64,000 bases of DNA from contig OY754467.1 of NCBI GenBank assembly GCA_963575645.1, positions 35,709,108 through 35,773,107 of the forward strand, written 5' to 3'. Below the pieces are notes generated by a model that searched no databases, had not been told where the DNA came from, and saw nothing but the letters and a program-made list of their open reading frames with translations. The position numbers and the translations under genes were made by a program. The DNA comes from Xanthostigma xanthostigma. Its lineage: Eukaryota; Arthropoda; Insecta; Raphidioptera; Raphidiidae. This document shows, one piece after another, positions 48,601-63,600 of the stretch. Numbering within the stretch: the first letter of the stretch is position 1; the number at the start of each line of letters is the position of its first letter.

Positions 48601-51600
48601 TTTTGAAGTTGAAATGGACCCGTCGCCCAATTGGCTCGAATATTTTATTGGTTTGCATTTGAAAATGTTTTTTTTTAACTCGTCAACTTACTAACCGTAT
48701 ACCAATTTTTGTTGGAAGTACGTACTTACTAAAAACTATTATCTCGAAATTTTTCAAATTTTGAAAACCATCTGTTGGAAAATTAATACACTTTGAATGC
48801 TCAAATTCCGGTGGCGTCAAAATATTATTGGATCGCTTCACCATGACCCAAAATATGGAGAAAAATTTATTTTGCCCAATCTATAGTGAACTGCAATAAA
48901 ATTTGCAAATTGGGGATAAAGAAAAAAATAACAAACAAGACTTACCGCCGATGGTTTCTGATGACGATTGACGTAGGAAAACTTACACATGTTTTGTTCA
49001 GCGTAAGCCGTGAAGTAAAGATTTAAGCCGCACATAAATATATTTAAAACGAGAAATTAGAAAAATGCAGTAATATTTTGATAAAACGCATTTAAAATTC
49101 GCGCCAAAAGGCTAAGTCACGTGACTCATCACTTCATAGAACTTTCCTGTCAGATCACAAAGTACCTATATATTAACCACGCGAATATTTATATACCAGA
49201 GAAGTAAAGAGTTTATGCTAAGAAACTTAAACAAAAAATGATTGAATACACAGTAATTACCACATTGAATAGTGATTACTTCTCGTTCCATAATCAAATC
49301 AATGAAAAATTACTAATCTCGACACACTAATATGCACTGGCCATAGCCACTGCCACTAAAATCTGTTTGAAGCAAACTAGATGAAACTAAAGCGAGCAGG
49401 GCCATCTACGTGATGATTATCAAAATAAAATATGGTTCTTTTTCAGACTAACAAAAACAATTTTTAATGAGCGACATAAATTAATTAAAAAAAAATGTTG
49501 GCATGTGGATTTCAGTTTTAAAAGCCAATTTAATGATACCCCTCTCAATTTGGTACGCGATGAAAAAAATTTATTTCCAACTTTTTATGTACCTATTGAC
49601 ATTATTATTAGGCAGCTATCATTATTTTTTTTTTTGCAATTTTGCTTCCCGTCTGCCTGGGTTAACTAAAAGTGTATACATACATGCAAAATTTCATCGC
49701 AATAGATGAAATAATGATGGAATTACCAAAAGGTAGAACATGACGAAATTATATGAGCTCCTAGCTAGTGATTACGCAACTAGGTAGTTGCCAAACCCTA
49801 AATTCAAAAGCCGGACTCGGCGCTGTATTAGGCTGGACATTTTGCGCTAAAAGCCGGACAGATCTTTTTTTAAAGCCAAACATTCCTTTTTAAAGCCGTA
49901 CATACGTTTTTAAAGCCGGACATTACATTTATAATAAAAAAAAAACTGTCAGATTCGTATTAAAGTTGTTTATTAATTATTATTTAATAGTGAATTACAA
50001 TTTTATTACAAAATTAACAACATTCAACAAACAGTCCTACCTTATCATCATTTGTATTTCTATCTATGATATTGATGAAGTGAAAAATGTTCAGTCTTCT
50101 GTTGACTATTAATAAATAAATTTAAAAAAAAAATAAGAACAGCAAACATTGTATAACTCTCTTTTAAGAAAATACAAAAAACTAAAAGTTTTCGTTAACC
50201 AAATCAAAAATATATCCATTCTTGTGGATAAAAATAAAAAGATCTTTATTAAAAAATAATAATTTCAAACTTCTGAAAAATATCAAAAAGTCTATAATTA
50301 AAAGTACTCAGACCAAAAGCCTAACAAAAGCCGGATAGGCCGGACACAACCGTAAAAAGCCGGACGCCTGGCAACCCTATACGGAACCCTAAAAAGTGTA
50401 CATAATATAATGAAGATACCAATTAAAATACCTGTAGGGTTTGGTAGTAATAGTCATTATAAGAAGTCACTGAAAGTTGATTTTTAGTAAAGCTACTAGA
50501 TTTGACGAAGTGCCGTATAATTGATCACCATATTGGGGCTTATGATTCAATTAAAATGAAAAGATATATTAGATATCGTGTCCATCGAGATAATAATTAA
50601 TAAGAAAAATTTTCATATTGTACTTGAAAAAGTCTAAATCTATAGACGAAACGTCGTAAATTAATAAATCTAATATCTAACTTTTTGTCCACAATCCTGC
50701 GATATTTCTTATTAATTAAAATGAAAAGTCTTCGTAACTAAAAAATAATAAAAATTTCAAAAATAAATACAATGAGAATTGAGAGATAATCATTTCCATA
50801 TTCAAAAATACGTAAACTACCCAAAATATAGTAATTTAAATTGTATAAATGTTTAACTGTAATGTAAAGTTGTAATTTTTTTAATTGCAAGTATACACAA
50901 TTTTCTGTCAGTTAGCCATCTTAGGGCGATTCAGTGGCGTATCGTAGACTAATCTAGACGTGAGTGAAATCGCATAAGCGAGGCCTTTTTCTTTCAGTGG
51001 GTAACCTATTCCCAAGATAAATGCAGTAACCCTTCCATATTTGTACTTAGGTTTTATTTAGTAGGGTCTTATAGGGTACTAATTGCACTACTTTTTTAGC
51101 GTAGGTATAATATAGTTCATAGTATTTGTCCTCAAATCAGCACACAAGGGAGTCCCGCGCGAGACCCCCATAAGCGCGAGGCCGTAAGCGAGGGCCCGCT
51201 TTGCCCACGCCTAGCTACGCCACTGGGGCGATTGTATTGTTATCTCACTCTAGCACATGGATACAATAAATTGCGGTACTTGATAAATATAATAGCTTTA
51301 ATTTTGAAATGTCTTTTTGAAATATGTTTGGTGCATTAAATTAAATTTACTTTTCGGACGGTTTCTAATCACATAAAGAACAATAAAAATACATCTATCT
51401 AACTCTGTGAAGAAATAGGGGGAGGTGCACTACCATTCAAAACGTAAAATGTTCAGTTTCGAGTGTAAAAAATTTCTAAATAATACATCTAAACATAAAA
51501 GAAAACTTGACGCCATTATTCATTAAATGTAAGCAGATATTATTTTAGATTTTGTTCATTTAGTCATTAGTAAAGGCTGCAAAGTGGAGGTATTTTTAAC

Positions 51601-54600
51601 ATGATTTCAAAAATAGCTCGACGCGTTGGTAGAGATATAAAACTGCCGGTTCGTAATACAATAACAAAACTGCGCAATTGCATATTTTAAGAATGAACAG
51701 AGTTATTTGAAAACTAATTATTTCTTTTTTTTTTAATATTGTGTTATAAAATTTTATTATATAACCAAAAGAATGTGAAAAAAACAGTATAAAATTCGCC
51801 TATTTTAAAAGTTATTGCGTTCTCTTTTATACTTTAAAAGAAAGTTTTAGTAGGTTGGCGTTTCGCTGGTCTGAAATTCTGAAGTTTTGGGTTCTGACCA
51901 TAGAGAATTAAGTACTAGAGTACGCTAGCGGGTATGCTTGCCATAAGTGAAAGTGTCTGCCGTTCAGAGAGAGAACGCTGCAAATGTTCCGTATCATTAT
52001 ATATGTTTACTCAAATCAACATTGTTTTGTATCATTAGTTACCATGGAGATAAGGAACTTTTCTCTCTCTTAATAGCAGACACTTTCATGGCTCACTCTA
52101 GTATAATATCTCTATGGTTGAGTTCTGTGCACGGGAACTTGTGCGTGAACTTTTGATGGCTAAAAAATAGATTGAACTCATTAAATTTAGGGTTTCATAC
52201 CCAAGAAAGGAACTCTTTTGTTGTGAGGATTGAATTTTCAGTTTATTAATTTGTAGAAGTATCGAATGGACCCATAGAATCCTGAGAGTGATCTAAAAAT
52301 AAAAAATATTCAACTTTAGCATTATTTACAGCTTTGTAAAAGTTAAATTTTCTCTAACTTCTTTTACGTAAAAACGTATTTTTCAAACATGGCATATTTT
52401 TCGTGAGTTTCCCCAGCCCCAATAAATGACATTTTCGCTGTAAAATTTTGGCAAGGTGGCCAAAATTAAACCAATGTTTCACGGATATTTATAAATGTCA
52501 AAACTTTCACAACAATATTAAGTTAAAATATTATTGTTTGCATTCTTAGCCTATTTTTGAGTTTATAAATCTTTCAGTTTTGATATAACAGAAAAAGTAT
52601 TTCGAAAAAAACAAACTTAAATGTAAACATTGTACGTTGAAAAACATGAGTTTTTTATTGTATTTTCTTCACGTCGTGTCGTGTCGTACAAAATTTAAAA
52701 AAAAATTCAATTCAATGGGGTAAACAACTTAACAAATAACCTAAGAATTAGATAGTTACTAACAATTCAACGAAACAATATATTGTAAGTACCTACATAA
52801 TAATTAATTGGCGATAACTTTGCTTGCTAATAATATACTCGTAATTATGCACTTTGTGCATGTAAGCTATTTATTCGTTGCTTTAACGAACAATGCCTAA
52901 CTTTCCTATAGTGTGGAAAAAGCTTTTTAAGATGATGTATCGTGTAAATTTTATACTTAAACCACTAAAAACAACAATCATCTGAAATTCAAAACGCCTA
53001 TACACATGATCGAATTCTTTAACTAGCGGCCCGAATTTGTAGATTGCCACCATTTTTTCATCGACTTACGTTGTAAAACTGATCTCCGTGAAAAGCGATT
53101 TTATATTAAGAGTATTCGTCCCTGCAAATACCCCCTGCACCCTTCATCTCAAATCTTTTCCCCTCGCCTAAAAACGGTTCGCGCTCTCCCGACGCTATTT
53201 TTAAAGCTAGAGGGTTCTGGTAAACGCCAAATGAAAGACAAAGAATCAGACTACAGATCCTTCAGGCGAATTTTTTGAAAAACAGTTTCGCCTACGTGTG
53301 AAATATTACGTAACTTATTATTTTTTCAAAAGGTTGTAAGTTTTTTCAGGTTTTTTTTTCAAAAAATTCGCCTGAAGGATCTGTAGTCTGATTCTTTGTC
53401 TTTCATTTGGCGTTTACCAGAACCCTCTAGCTTTAAAGCTAGCTTTTTAGGCGAGGGGAAAAGATTTGAGACGAAAGGGGGTATTTGCAGGGACGAATAC
53501 TCTTAACGCGATAATATATAGCCTATGTCCAGCGTAAAGCTCTATTCTAAATATTGGTGAAAACATTTTTGAAATCGTTTCGGATGTTATCTCCAACATC
53601 CAAATTTACAAACTTTACTTCTTTATAATATTAATAAGATCAGGCCTGGGCAAATAGAGGCCCGCGAAGCATTTTAGAAAATTTTAGAAAAATAGTAGCG
53701 GAAATGGAATGCGAAGATCTTTTTTTTTTTTGCTGTCCACATGCGGAAATAGAATGTGAGATTTTTTTTGCTCTCCGAATGCGAAAATACAATGTGAGGA
53801 TTTTTTTTCTGCAAATTTTTGGCCCGCGGTGAAATTTTCGTCAGCCATCCGGCCCGCGGTCAAATTTTCATCAGCTATGTGGCCCGCCGATCACAAGATT
53901 TGCCCGCCCCTGATATAGATGAACCTTTGGGAAATTGTCTTAATCCTGAAAAGTTTACCATATTATTGTTCTTCAAATGATAATAATTAATCTCTTTCAC
54001 TTACTTTACGAAAATTTAATATTTATTATTCAGAAGTCATTGTAAATCATATTATTGTTTTTATTGTTATTGCTACATCCGCATGTGCAGATGCCAGTAA
54101 GACCATTTTTAATATCCCTGGTCTAAATAATGTCAAAACTGCGAAATAGAAAGAATAGAAATAGAGGTGTGTATTTTAAAAACGCCGAAATGCATTATTC
54201 CGTTTAAAATTAAGATAGCATGACGTGTCGCGGCGCACACGCCGAAGTTAAACTTCTTATGTATGAATAATATAAAAATGGATGTTGGCTGGTCATCGCA
54301 GTCGCCTCACTCAAAGTAATTATAATGATCCGTATAATCATAAAAGACAAAATTATTGAATTATGTGTTTAAATCTGTTAAGTTATTCATAAATAATTTT
54401 AATTACCCACTAAATTATTATAGAAGTTTAAGTATCTAGTTTGTAATACATAATTTTATGGCGAGGTGTGACATTGTGTTATTAACGAACGATTAGAGAG
54501 CTTTAACATTCACACGAGGTCATAAAGGCATTACAATCCAGAACCAAACTGAACTGACAACAGGAGCCCAATCCCGGAGAACGCAATCAGCGATCCAATT

Positions 54601-57600
54601 GTTTTATTTTATAGATATACTTATTAAACAATGAAGTACAGAATTTTTGAGTGCGGGAAATCAGAATCTTGCCCTGGGCGCCGATGACTGTAATATCAGC
54701 ACTCAATGAATGTGCATTATCCAAATTAGTTTGTGTACATTGAATCCTAACAACCTCTTTTCTTTCAAGCTAAGAACATTCAAATATATCCAACAATTTT
54801 ACAGTGCAATCCAAAATAATCAAAACATAGTCGACAAACGAATCATCTGTATGTCTTTACAAACACAAGCCGTTTTTCTTGGACAGTTCACCAGCGATTC
54901 CTACCCAACCGATTATCTTTTTTTTCAATTAAAACTTTTTTTTCAGTATAATTTTATTTTAATTTAAATGCCGGGCATTCCTATACCATATACAGCACTT
55001 CAGATTCGTTCCGTTTTCTTCAGTTTTGACTCCTTTGATTGTTCTTTTTACCCACGACGGAACGGAGCAGGTATATGCGAAATCTCTAAAAAGTTTAAAA
55101 TAAAATAAAAACAAAATTAAAAATTTCGGAAAATTCCACGACGGATGTAAACGTTGTAATTGAAAAAGGATTAAATAAAATTTTGAAACCCCCCGTCTAA
55201 AAGGAGGTAAGTAATCAAAGAAAATCCGTCGGGGGCTGCCATTCGCTGCCCTGAAATTAACTAAAATATTACAAGTTTAAAATCACGTTGGGCACGTAAA
55301 TAATTGTAGTCTTCAATTGATATTTTCCTATTCTTAATTCAGGGCAGCGAATGACAGCCCCCGACGGATGTTCTTTGGTTACTTACCTCCTTTTAGTCGG
55401 ATGATTTCAAAATTTTATTTAATCTTTTTTCAATTACAACGTTTACATCTGTCGTGGGTTTTTTAAAAATGTTTAATATTTTTTTAAATTTTATTATAGT
55501 GATGTTATCAAAAATACGTCGATCTAAAGCAGTCCTGGGTAAATGGCGGCCCGCGGGCCGGATTCGGCCCGCAGTGTAATTTTATCCGGCCCGCGAAGCA
55601 TTTTATAAATGATTATTAAGAGCAAAAATAGTTTGCCAATATAATTTGGCGCATAAAATTTTTTTTAGAAAAATAGTAAATAGTAAGGGCCACAAAAGGA
55701 CCTTTTTTTTTGCTCTCCAAATTTTTGTTGCAGAAATGAAAGGACCTTTTTTTACTGTCCAAATTTTTGGCCCACGGTCAAATTTTCATCAGCAATGTGG
55801 CCCGACGATCAAAAGATTTGCCCGCCACTGATCTAAAGGAATGTAAGCGAATACATAAAAAAATATGTTAGATTTCACTGCATATAGGTAACTGATACAT
55901 GTCAAAAGCGGCTCGTCGTAAAGGGGACACCGATCATAACATTTTTAGCCGACTTAAAAAAAAAAGGTTGTCCAATTCGACGCGTGTTTTTTGTTTGTTC
56001 CGCGATATCTCCGCTAGTTGTAAATCAATTTGAAAATTCCAACACCATTTTGTTCAGAATGTTATCGAATTGGTTCTATATAGTTTTTTTTATCTATTTA
56101 GTGGTTTTTAATTAAGGAATTTTTTTATATAGTATGTTACCCCATCTCTCCAGCATTTGTGAACCGATTTTGATGATTCTTGTTCTTATTAATAGGGCAT
56201 ACCTTCAGGGGGTCTCACGTAAATTTACTAAATTCAGTGTTCTGGTTTTTTATATATGGCTATTTATTACCGCGCAAACTACGTATTTCAAATCCACCAA
56301 AAAGTGAAACATAAATAACTTACAAAAAAATTGGTTGTCTGTAAAGTCGGTTTACGGACGATAGTTTTACGTGATAACGTATTCCGCTCGAATATCATAT
56401 TTAATAATACATAACCTAAATTTTAGTAGCTGTCAAACTTGGGCTGATCGTGCTTCTCTATCGCTTATACTGCGCTCTCGCTTGCACGCACAGGGTCAGG
56501 TGGAACGTTAGGAACGTTACACTTTTTCGTGCGTGCAGCTGGTGTTTCATCAATTTATAAGACGTTATTACGTCAAAAAATTAACTTCCTTCAAAAAAGC
56601 CACCAAAACAAGGAAAATAATAAAATTTTGAGGTCGGCGCCCATTTAATTATTAAACCTTTTTGCATACGTACTTTTATTAAATTGGCCCCTATACCTCG
56701 AAATTTTATTATTTTCCTCCTTTTATTGGCTTTTATGAAGGAGATTTTTTTGTAAACAATAAAATTATAAATACGAGAATAAAAAATGTAGGCTTCATTT
56801 ACGACAAAGGTTTGCGTTAGTAAGTACTTAAATTTTAGATCCATTATTTTACCGATATTTTCTCATTTAGTTTTACTCATTTCAAAAATTAAATACCTAC
56901 ACAGTTTCGAAGCATTTACTGTTTCAACACTGCTTGCAATTTGGCAATCGATTTTTATTTCCTACATAAAGGTGAATAAGTCCAAAACAAAAATGTTTAG
57001 CGTGCCCCCAAACAACACGAACCGCCAGTGGAATCCAGTCTATTTTGGTCAATGAGTACAATGTACTGAGTAATGCAGTGGTTCGTAAGCCGACGTCTGG
57101 CGTCGGCTCCGAACAGCTGATACGTCGCATCGCGTCTCGTTCCTATTGGACAATGATCGCTCCCGGTGGGGGGTAGAGTTCCTAAAATGGCACACAGAAA
57201 TGCGATACGTTAGACACAAATAACCACGCTCAGCATCTATCTCTCTCTATTCAACGTGTATTTGTTGCTATCTATCTTCGTCGTTGTCATACATCTCTAT
57301 CTTTGCAAGATCTATCTCTCTTCAACCTTCGTAACTATATGCATGAAATATGATAATCCCTAAGGAATGTTCTAAATCGCTATTTGCTTATTTACGATCG
57401 TTAATTTTATCGACAGTTAATTATTTAGGCTATACGTACTTGTTTAATTCCAGTGAGCAAACACAAAGAAGTGAACAATTCTCGATAAAAAGACGAAACG
57501 GCTTGAATGTTTCTTTTTAGATTACGTGTTTTGCCTTAATGTCAATACAATCCCTGTAATGCCTTGATGAAAATTTATTACTCAAAAATACAAGAAAATC

Positions 57601-60600
57601 ATACATTTTTAAACAAAGACCAATGCTATAGCAGGACTTATGAAATTTAATAGCATAATCATTGGATTCTAAATAAAATAAAAAAATAATTCAAAAAGGT
57701 TAGCTCCTCCAGAAGTTATCAAAAAAATAAACTTCAATAATAAGAATTAGCTTAAAGTCCATCTGGAATTATTGAGGAAACCACCAAATAAAAAAAAAAA
57801 GAATATATACACCATCGGCTTTCGTCGTTGAATTCCTGCAACTTTTATTCGAAACATTTCTATCGCGAATGCTACCCCTTCGTGTTAAGCACGCTGGTCA
57901 CATTAAAACAAACACCCTGTATAATTGCGACTTGTATCATCTATGTATATTTGTTACTCAATGAATCTTTATAAAATTTTATATGTAGATAATCTATTAT
58001 CCGTACCGAGCGGAGTGGCGTTGTGATGAGAGCACTATACTCGCATTCGGTAGGTACCGGGTTCGAATTCCGGCGGGGGCAGCTGTGACTGAGACCATTT
58101 CCCTGATGCCTGTCGCCGAGAAACGGTAATTCTTGTACCGGCCATCTTGTTGACGTTTTCCTTGGTTTCCCTCAATAATTCCAGATAAATATAGAGATGG
58201 TTCCTTATTCACGGCCATGACCGATTACCTGACAAACACTCCCGTGTTCAAAATTTGCCTACCTTATCCTAATGTCCTAACATAGGCGTAGCAACGGTTT
58301 TATCCTATGAAGGAGGGGGGGGGGGCAACTCTACCTACCATTACGAGCTGCTATTTATACATAATTTTATTAATCTACTATCAGAATTGACACACAGACA
58401 ACTTTTTATTCCGTTCGAATAAATAGTTTTCAAGGATATCCACTTATTTCGTGATTTTTCGACGCACTTCCCTTAAACTTTTAATGCGCTCTTATGTCCA
58501 CGTTGGATTAATAATTATAATTGTTTATTACAGTGCAAGGCGGCATGGTACTCCAGTCGACTGTACCCACACAGGCGGCGTTCGTCGGACCACCTGGAGC
58601 TTCGCCTCCAGTGTTTGAACAAATCTTCAAGAACGCTCGATTCGCCCAAGGCGGCAATGCACTCTTCGAGGGCCGCGTCAGAGGAAATCCTCAACCGTCC
58701 GTCGCGTGGACTAGACGCGGAGCTCCGTTGATTCAGTCGGCTAAATTCGACATGACATACGACGACCGTACCGGATCTGTCACGTTACTTATCAAACAGA
58801 TCGGACCCGGTGACGAAGGAGAATATACTTGTACTGCAAGGAACCAATATGGCGAAGCCATCTGCTCCGTCTTCATTCAGCCGGAGGGATTTCCACAGCA
58901 ACAAGTACAAGGTGGTCTATTTTTTATGGATATTCTTTTTTATCTACCTAGATAGACTCTGATGGCATCAGCCGTTTAGCACTGTCTTCTAGTTTCTACA
59001 CTCAATCAAGCTTTTGATTCAAAGCTGAGCTGTAATTCCAAGAAGATTCAGTGGTCCTTACAAAATTGTTATTAAGAAAACGATTTGATTAAAATTCAAA
59101 AATCAGTACCTAATAAAATCTATTGAATTTTTTGCAGGTTACCAGAAAGAATATGCTCAATCATTCGAAAGTAGTCAACAGAAAACCACTAGCGGTTTCC
59201 AACAATATCAACAACAGCAAGTTTCCGAAAAAATATCATACTCCAACGGACACACAAATTCAATTTCAGAAGATTTCAAAGTCGACACTTTTGAATATCG
59301 TTTACTTCGCGAAGTGTCGTTCCGTGAATCGATAACCCGCCGTTACGTCAACGAAACCGATATTCAAATATCTACTGTAGTTGAACGCGCATTAGGACCA
59401 CCGCAACCACCTCAAATTGCTCAAAAACCTCGAAACTCGAAACTTCTCGAAGGTTCAGATGCCGTATTTACGGCTAAAGTAGGCGCTAATCCCAAACCTC
59501 GTCTCACTTGGTTCAAGAACGGACAGCGTATTGTACAATCTCAAAAATACGAAATTAGCTATTCTAATAACCAGGCGAGTCTTCGAGTAAAGCAAGCGAG
59601 TGCTGAAGACGCCGGTCATTATACACTGTTGGCCGAGAACCCGCAGGGTTGTGTCGTATCCTCTGCGTACCTGGCAATAGAGCCGGTGACAACACAGGAT
59701 GGACTCCTGCAATACGATCAGGCGTTCAGACAACAACAGGAAAGCACCACTGTGGTTGAAACGTCCGAAGGCAAGTCGCTGGCACCGAATTTCGTACGCG
59801 TGTGCGGCGACCGCGAAACAACCGAAGGCAAAATGACGCGATTTGATTGCCGCGTCACAGGAAGACCGTATCCAGAGGTGACGTGGTTCATTAACGGAAG
59901 ACAAGTGGTTGACGACGCCACCCACAAGATCTTGGTGAACGAGTCTGGTAATCATGCGCTTATGATCACCAACGTGAGTCGTACAGATGCCGGTGTGGTC
60001 ACGTGTGTGGCCAGAAATAAGAGTGGAGAAACATCGTTCCAGTGCAACTTCGGTGTTATTGAAAAAGAGCAGGTTTGTAAAAATAATTCTATTTCTGTTT
60101 AAGATACTAATTTTCTAAATACAGTCAAACTTCAGTGAGTGAGGACTGGGTAAGCGAGAAAACTCTCTAAGTGAGAGTAATTGCCAGGTATCGTCTTTAT
60201 AACCTCTATAACTGAGAAACCGAAACATCTTTACGAGAAAGATGTTTTTCACTCATGGACCTCTATAACTGAGATTACCACTTGCCTATACGCCTATAAG
60301 CGGTAGTCGAACGTATTAGTAGTTCCACGAAGAATGAGTCATAAATACTAAATACTAACATTGTGTTTGTGTAGTTTTTATAGACATCTATAAGTGAGAA
60401 AGGTCACTCCTAGTCCTGCACCTCTATAAGCTAGAAACTCGGGTTAGTGAAAAACCTTCATAAGCGAAAAAGAGATCACGGTCCCTTGAACTCTTGCTTA
60501 TCCAGGTTCAACTTGATAGATGTTTCTATAAACCCGAACTATAGAATACAAATAAAATGTTGGATTGCAGGTAGTAGCTCCCAAATTTGTGGAGCGATTC

Positions 60601-63600
60601 ACGACAGTGAATGTAAAAGAGGGCGAGCCGGTTGTGCTTAATGCACGCGCAGTCGGCACCCCGGTCCCTAGAATCACTTGGCAGAAGGACGGCGTGCCCG
60701 TCGTGCCAGGACCAGAGATACGCGTTCGCACCGACGGTGGAGCGTCGACGTTAGACATCCCGCGAGCCAAGGCGTCGGACGCCGCGTGGTACCAATGCAC
60801 CGCGCAAAACGTCGCTGGCTCCACCGCTACTCGCGCCCGTCTCTTTGTCGAGACGATGGCGCAAGGACAGACGCCCGAACCCAGGAGACTGAATCTACCG
60901 AGACCGACTAAAGTCATCGAACCAGAGTAAGTATTTTTTTTTATCTATTCATCTAATTTCAAATTTTTTTCCACCAATATTTAGAATGGTCCTTTAGGAT
61001 GGACATAGGCTAAATATTAACGTGTTAAAATAAAAGCGCTTTTCGTGAGAACCATTTTTCAACGTAAGTCGACGAAGTAACGACGGTAATCTATAAATTC
61101 GAGTGAAGTCGAACCGAGCCGCTAATTTTATATATTCTTCTTACATTTACAGACCAGCTCCTGGACCAGAAGTAATTTATTTGCGTCATGTCGAGAGACC
61201 CAAACCCCACGGCCCAGCGCCAGAGGAGGATCGCGTTTACCCACCTCCGCAGTTTATCATCCCATTACGCGACTTGGCGCAGATCGAAGGAGGCCGTGTT
61301 CATTTTGAGGCTAGAATTGAGCCAGTTGGCGATCCAACTATGAGAGTTGACTGGTACATTAACGGAAGACCTCTTGAAGCAAGTGAGTATATCAATAAAG
61401 TTTCAGTCTCACGAAGTTCAGATTACTTAATTTTTTAAATTCAAACACGACCGATTTAATTTCAAATAGGTTCTCGAGCTACAGCCACCTTCCGTTTCGG
61501 CTTTATCGCTTTGGACCTCATCAGTATTGTGTTGGCCGACAGCGGCGAATATGTTTGCCGCGTAACCTCGGCCACAGGTGCTATCGAATCGCACGCCATG
61601 CTTAGCGTCACAGCCAGAGCCTCTATTGACTCATCGACTCAACACCAAGAGAGTCTACAATACATTCAACATCTAGAGGACTATTCACGTTACCAACGCA
61701 GCGAAAGCATGGAAGAAACGTTCAATCAAAAACCGCAGTTCATCAGTCCGCTCCAGAATCTCGGCGAACTTCAAGAGGGTCGCAACGCGCACTTTCACGC
61801 GCAATTAACACCGGTTAGCGACCCAACGATGAGAGTGGAGTGGTACAAAGATGGACATCCTATTACGGCCAGCTCTAGGATAAGTACGATCTTTAACTTC
61901 GGCTACGTCTCCCTGAACATTATGCACCTACGGGCCGAAGATGCGGGATCGTATACCGTTAGAGCCGTAAATAGAATGGGCGAAGCGATTAGCACGTCGA
62001 CAGTACGAGTGTTGGCCAGAACTAGCGTTACGGCTGATTTGGGAATACCCGAACAACAGAGATACATTGAAAAGGTAATTTTATTTTATTTTAAGTTGAA
62101 AATACCAAGTTTATCAATTCGAACATTAATTATTGTTTATAGGTTGAGGAATTAGAAGCTTACCAACAACAACTTCACCAGAAATATGTTCAAGAAACCC
62201 CTGAGAGTACATCACCACCCGAATTTAAAACGCCAATCAAAGATCAATTTAATATTAAAGAAGGTGGCTTTGCTCACTTTGAAGCTCGTCTCGAACCGGT
62301 AGGAGATTCAACAATGCGAGTTGAATGGCTCAAAAACGGACGTCCAGTTGAAGCTAGTTCAAGAATCACGACTTTCTTCAACTTTGGTTACGTCGCGTTG
62401 ACCATTAAATACGTCACCGTTCACGACGTCGGCAACTATACATGTCGCGCTTACAATGCGCTCGGTGAAGCTCAAACAGCCGCACAAATGAGCGTTGTGA
62501 GCAAACAGGATATCATTTACGATTCGCAACATCCGGGAGGTTTGCAGAAGATTCAACATCTCGAAGATACGAGTCGTTACAGTAAATTTGCTCAAGAAGA
62601 AGTCACCGTCAAACAGAAACCACGGTTCTTGGGACCGCTCAAAGGAACCAATAAAATTGTTGAAGGACAAAGAGCACACTTTGAGGCACGCGTTGAACCT
62701 CAAAGTGATTTAACTATGACCATTGATTGGTTCTTCAATGGTAAACCAATTATGAGCGCTAACAGAATTCAAACATATCACGATTTTGGTTACGTCGCTA
62801 TTGATATCGTCAGTGTGAGAGGTGAAGATGCTGGTACTTACACTGTCGTAGCTAGAAATGCTTTAGGAGAAGCACAATTATCTGCTCAAATGATCGTTGA
62901 AAGTACGTATTATATAACAATGTACTTTACGCACAGTTAACTACAATTATATAATTTTATTATCAATTTCTGTTACTTTAACATTCTTTTTTATTTTTAG
63001 CTCGCTCGAGTATTGACACATCAAGCATGCATCGTGGAACATACGAAAAAACACAACGCATGGAAGACAGAGAATTCGTCGAACCACAATATCACATTGA
63101 AGAAATTTCAAAATCAAAACCTATTTTTGTTCAACCACTATCTGAACCAAAACCAATGACCGAAGGTAAAAACATTCATTTAGAAGGTCGTTTAGAACCA
63201 ATGGGTGACCCTACAATGCGTGTTGAATGGTTCTGCAATGGTAGGCCAATCACAGTCGGTTCTCGATTCCGAACTTATTACGATTTCGGTTTCGTCGCCT
63301 TAGACATTGTCCAGACATCTGCTTCAGATTCCGGCGAATACACTTGCCGTGCAACAAATCATCTGGGTTCAGCTCACAGTTCAGCCTGCGTTCGAATCAT
63401 CGGACGTTCGGACGTCATCACTGAAACTCAAAACGAACAATCATTAGAACAAATTCAGATGTTGGAAGATGCTTCGCGTTATCGCAAACACGTCCAAGAA
63501 GATGTTACTGTAATGCAAGCTCCCCAGTTTACTAGACCGCTTCATAACATTGAAACCGTGGAAGGCACCAATGTTCACATGGAATGTCGACTTCAGCCGG

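Larger units (their letters stand above)
39678..58533 (+). other. sls: sallimus intron 1, 18.9 kb, rich in transposon insertions
   Basis: It is bounded by GTTAGC and TTGTTTATTACAG. No conserved coding exon is visible inside, and its ORFs of 60-87 codons are AT-rich and domain-free. It holds at least a dozen separate mobile-element copies, listed individually. Long first introns are usual sites for enhancers and alternative promoters in muscle genes, but none can be recognised here. Confidence 0.7.

Noticed and set aside
57997-58110. tRNA gene on the plus strand
   Set aside because: The B box is good, but the rest does not fold as a tRNA and is followed by a SINE core; annotated as a SINE.
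59455-59955. Minus-strand ORF of 166 codons and other frames over 59-63 kb
   Set aside because: They overlap well-supported sallimus Ig exons on the other strand or frame and have no domain.
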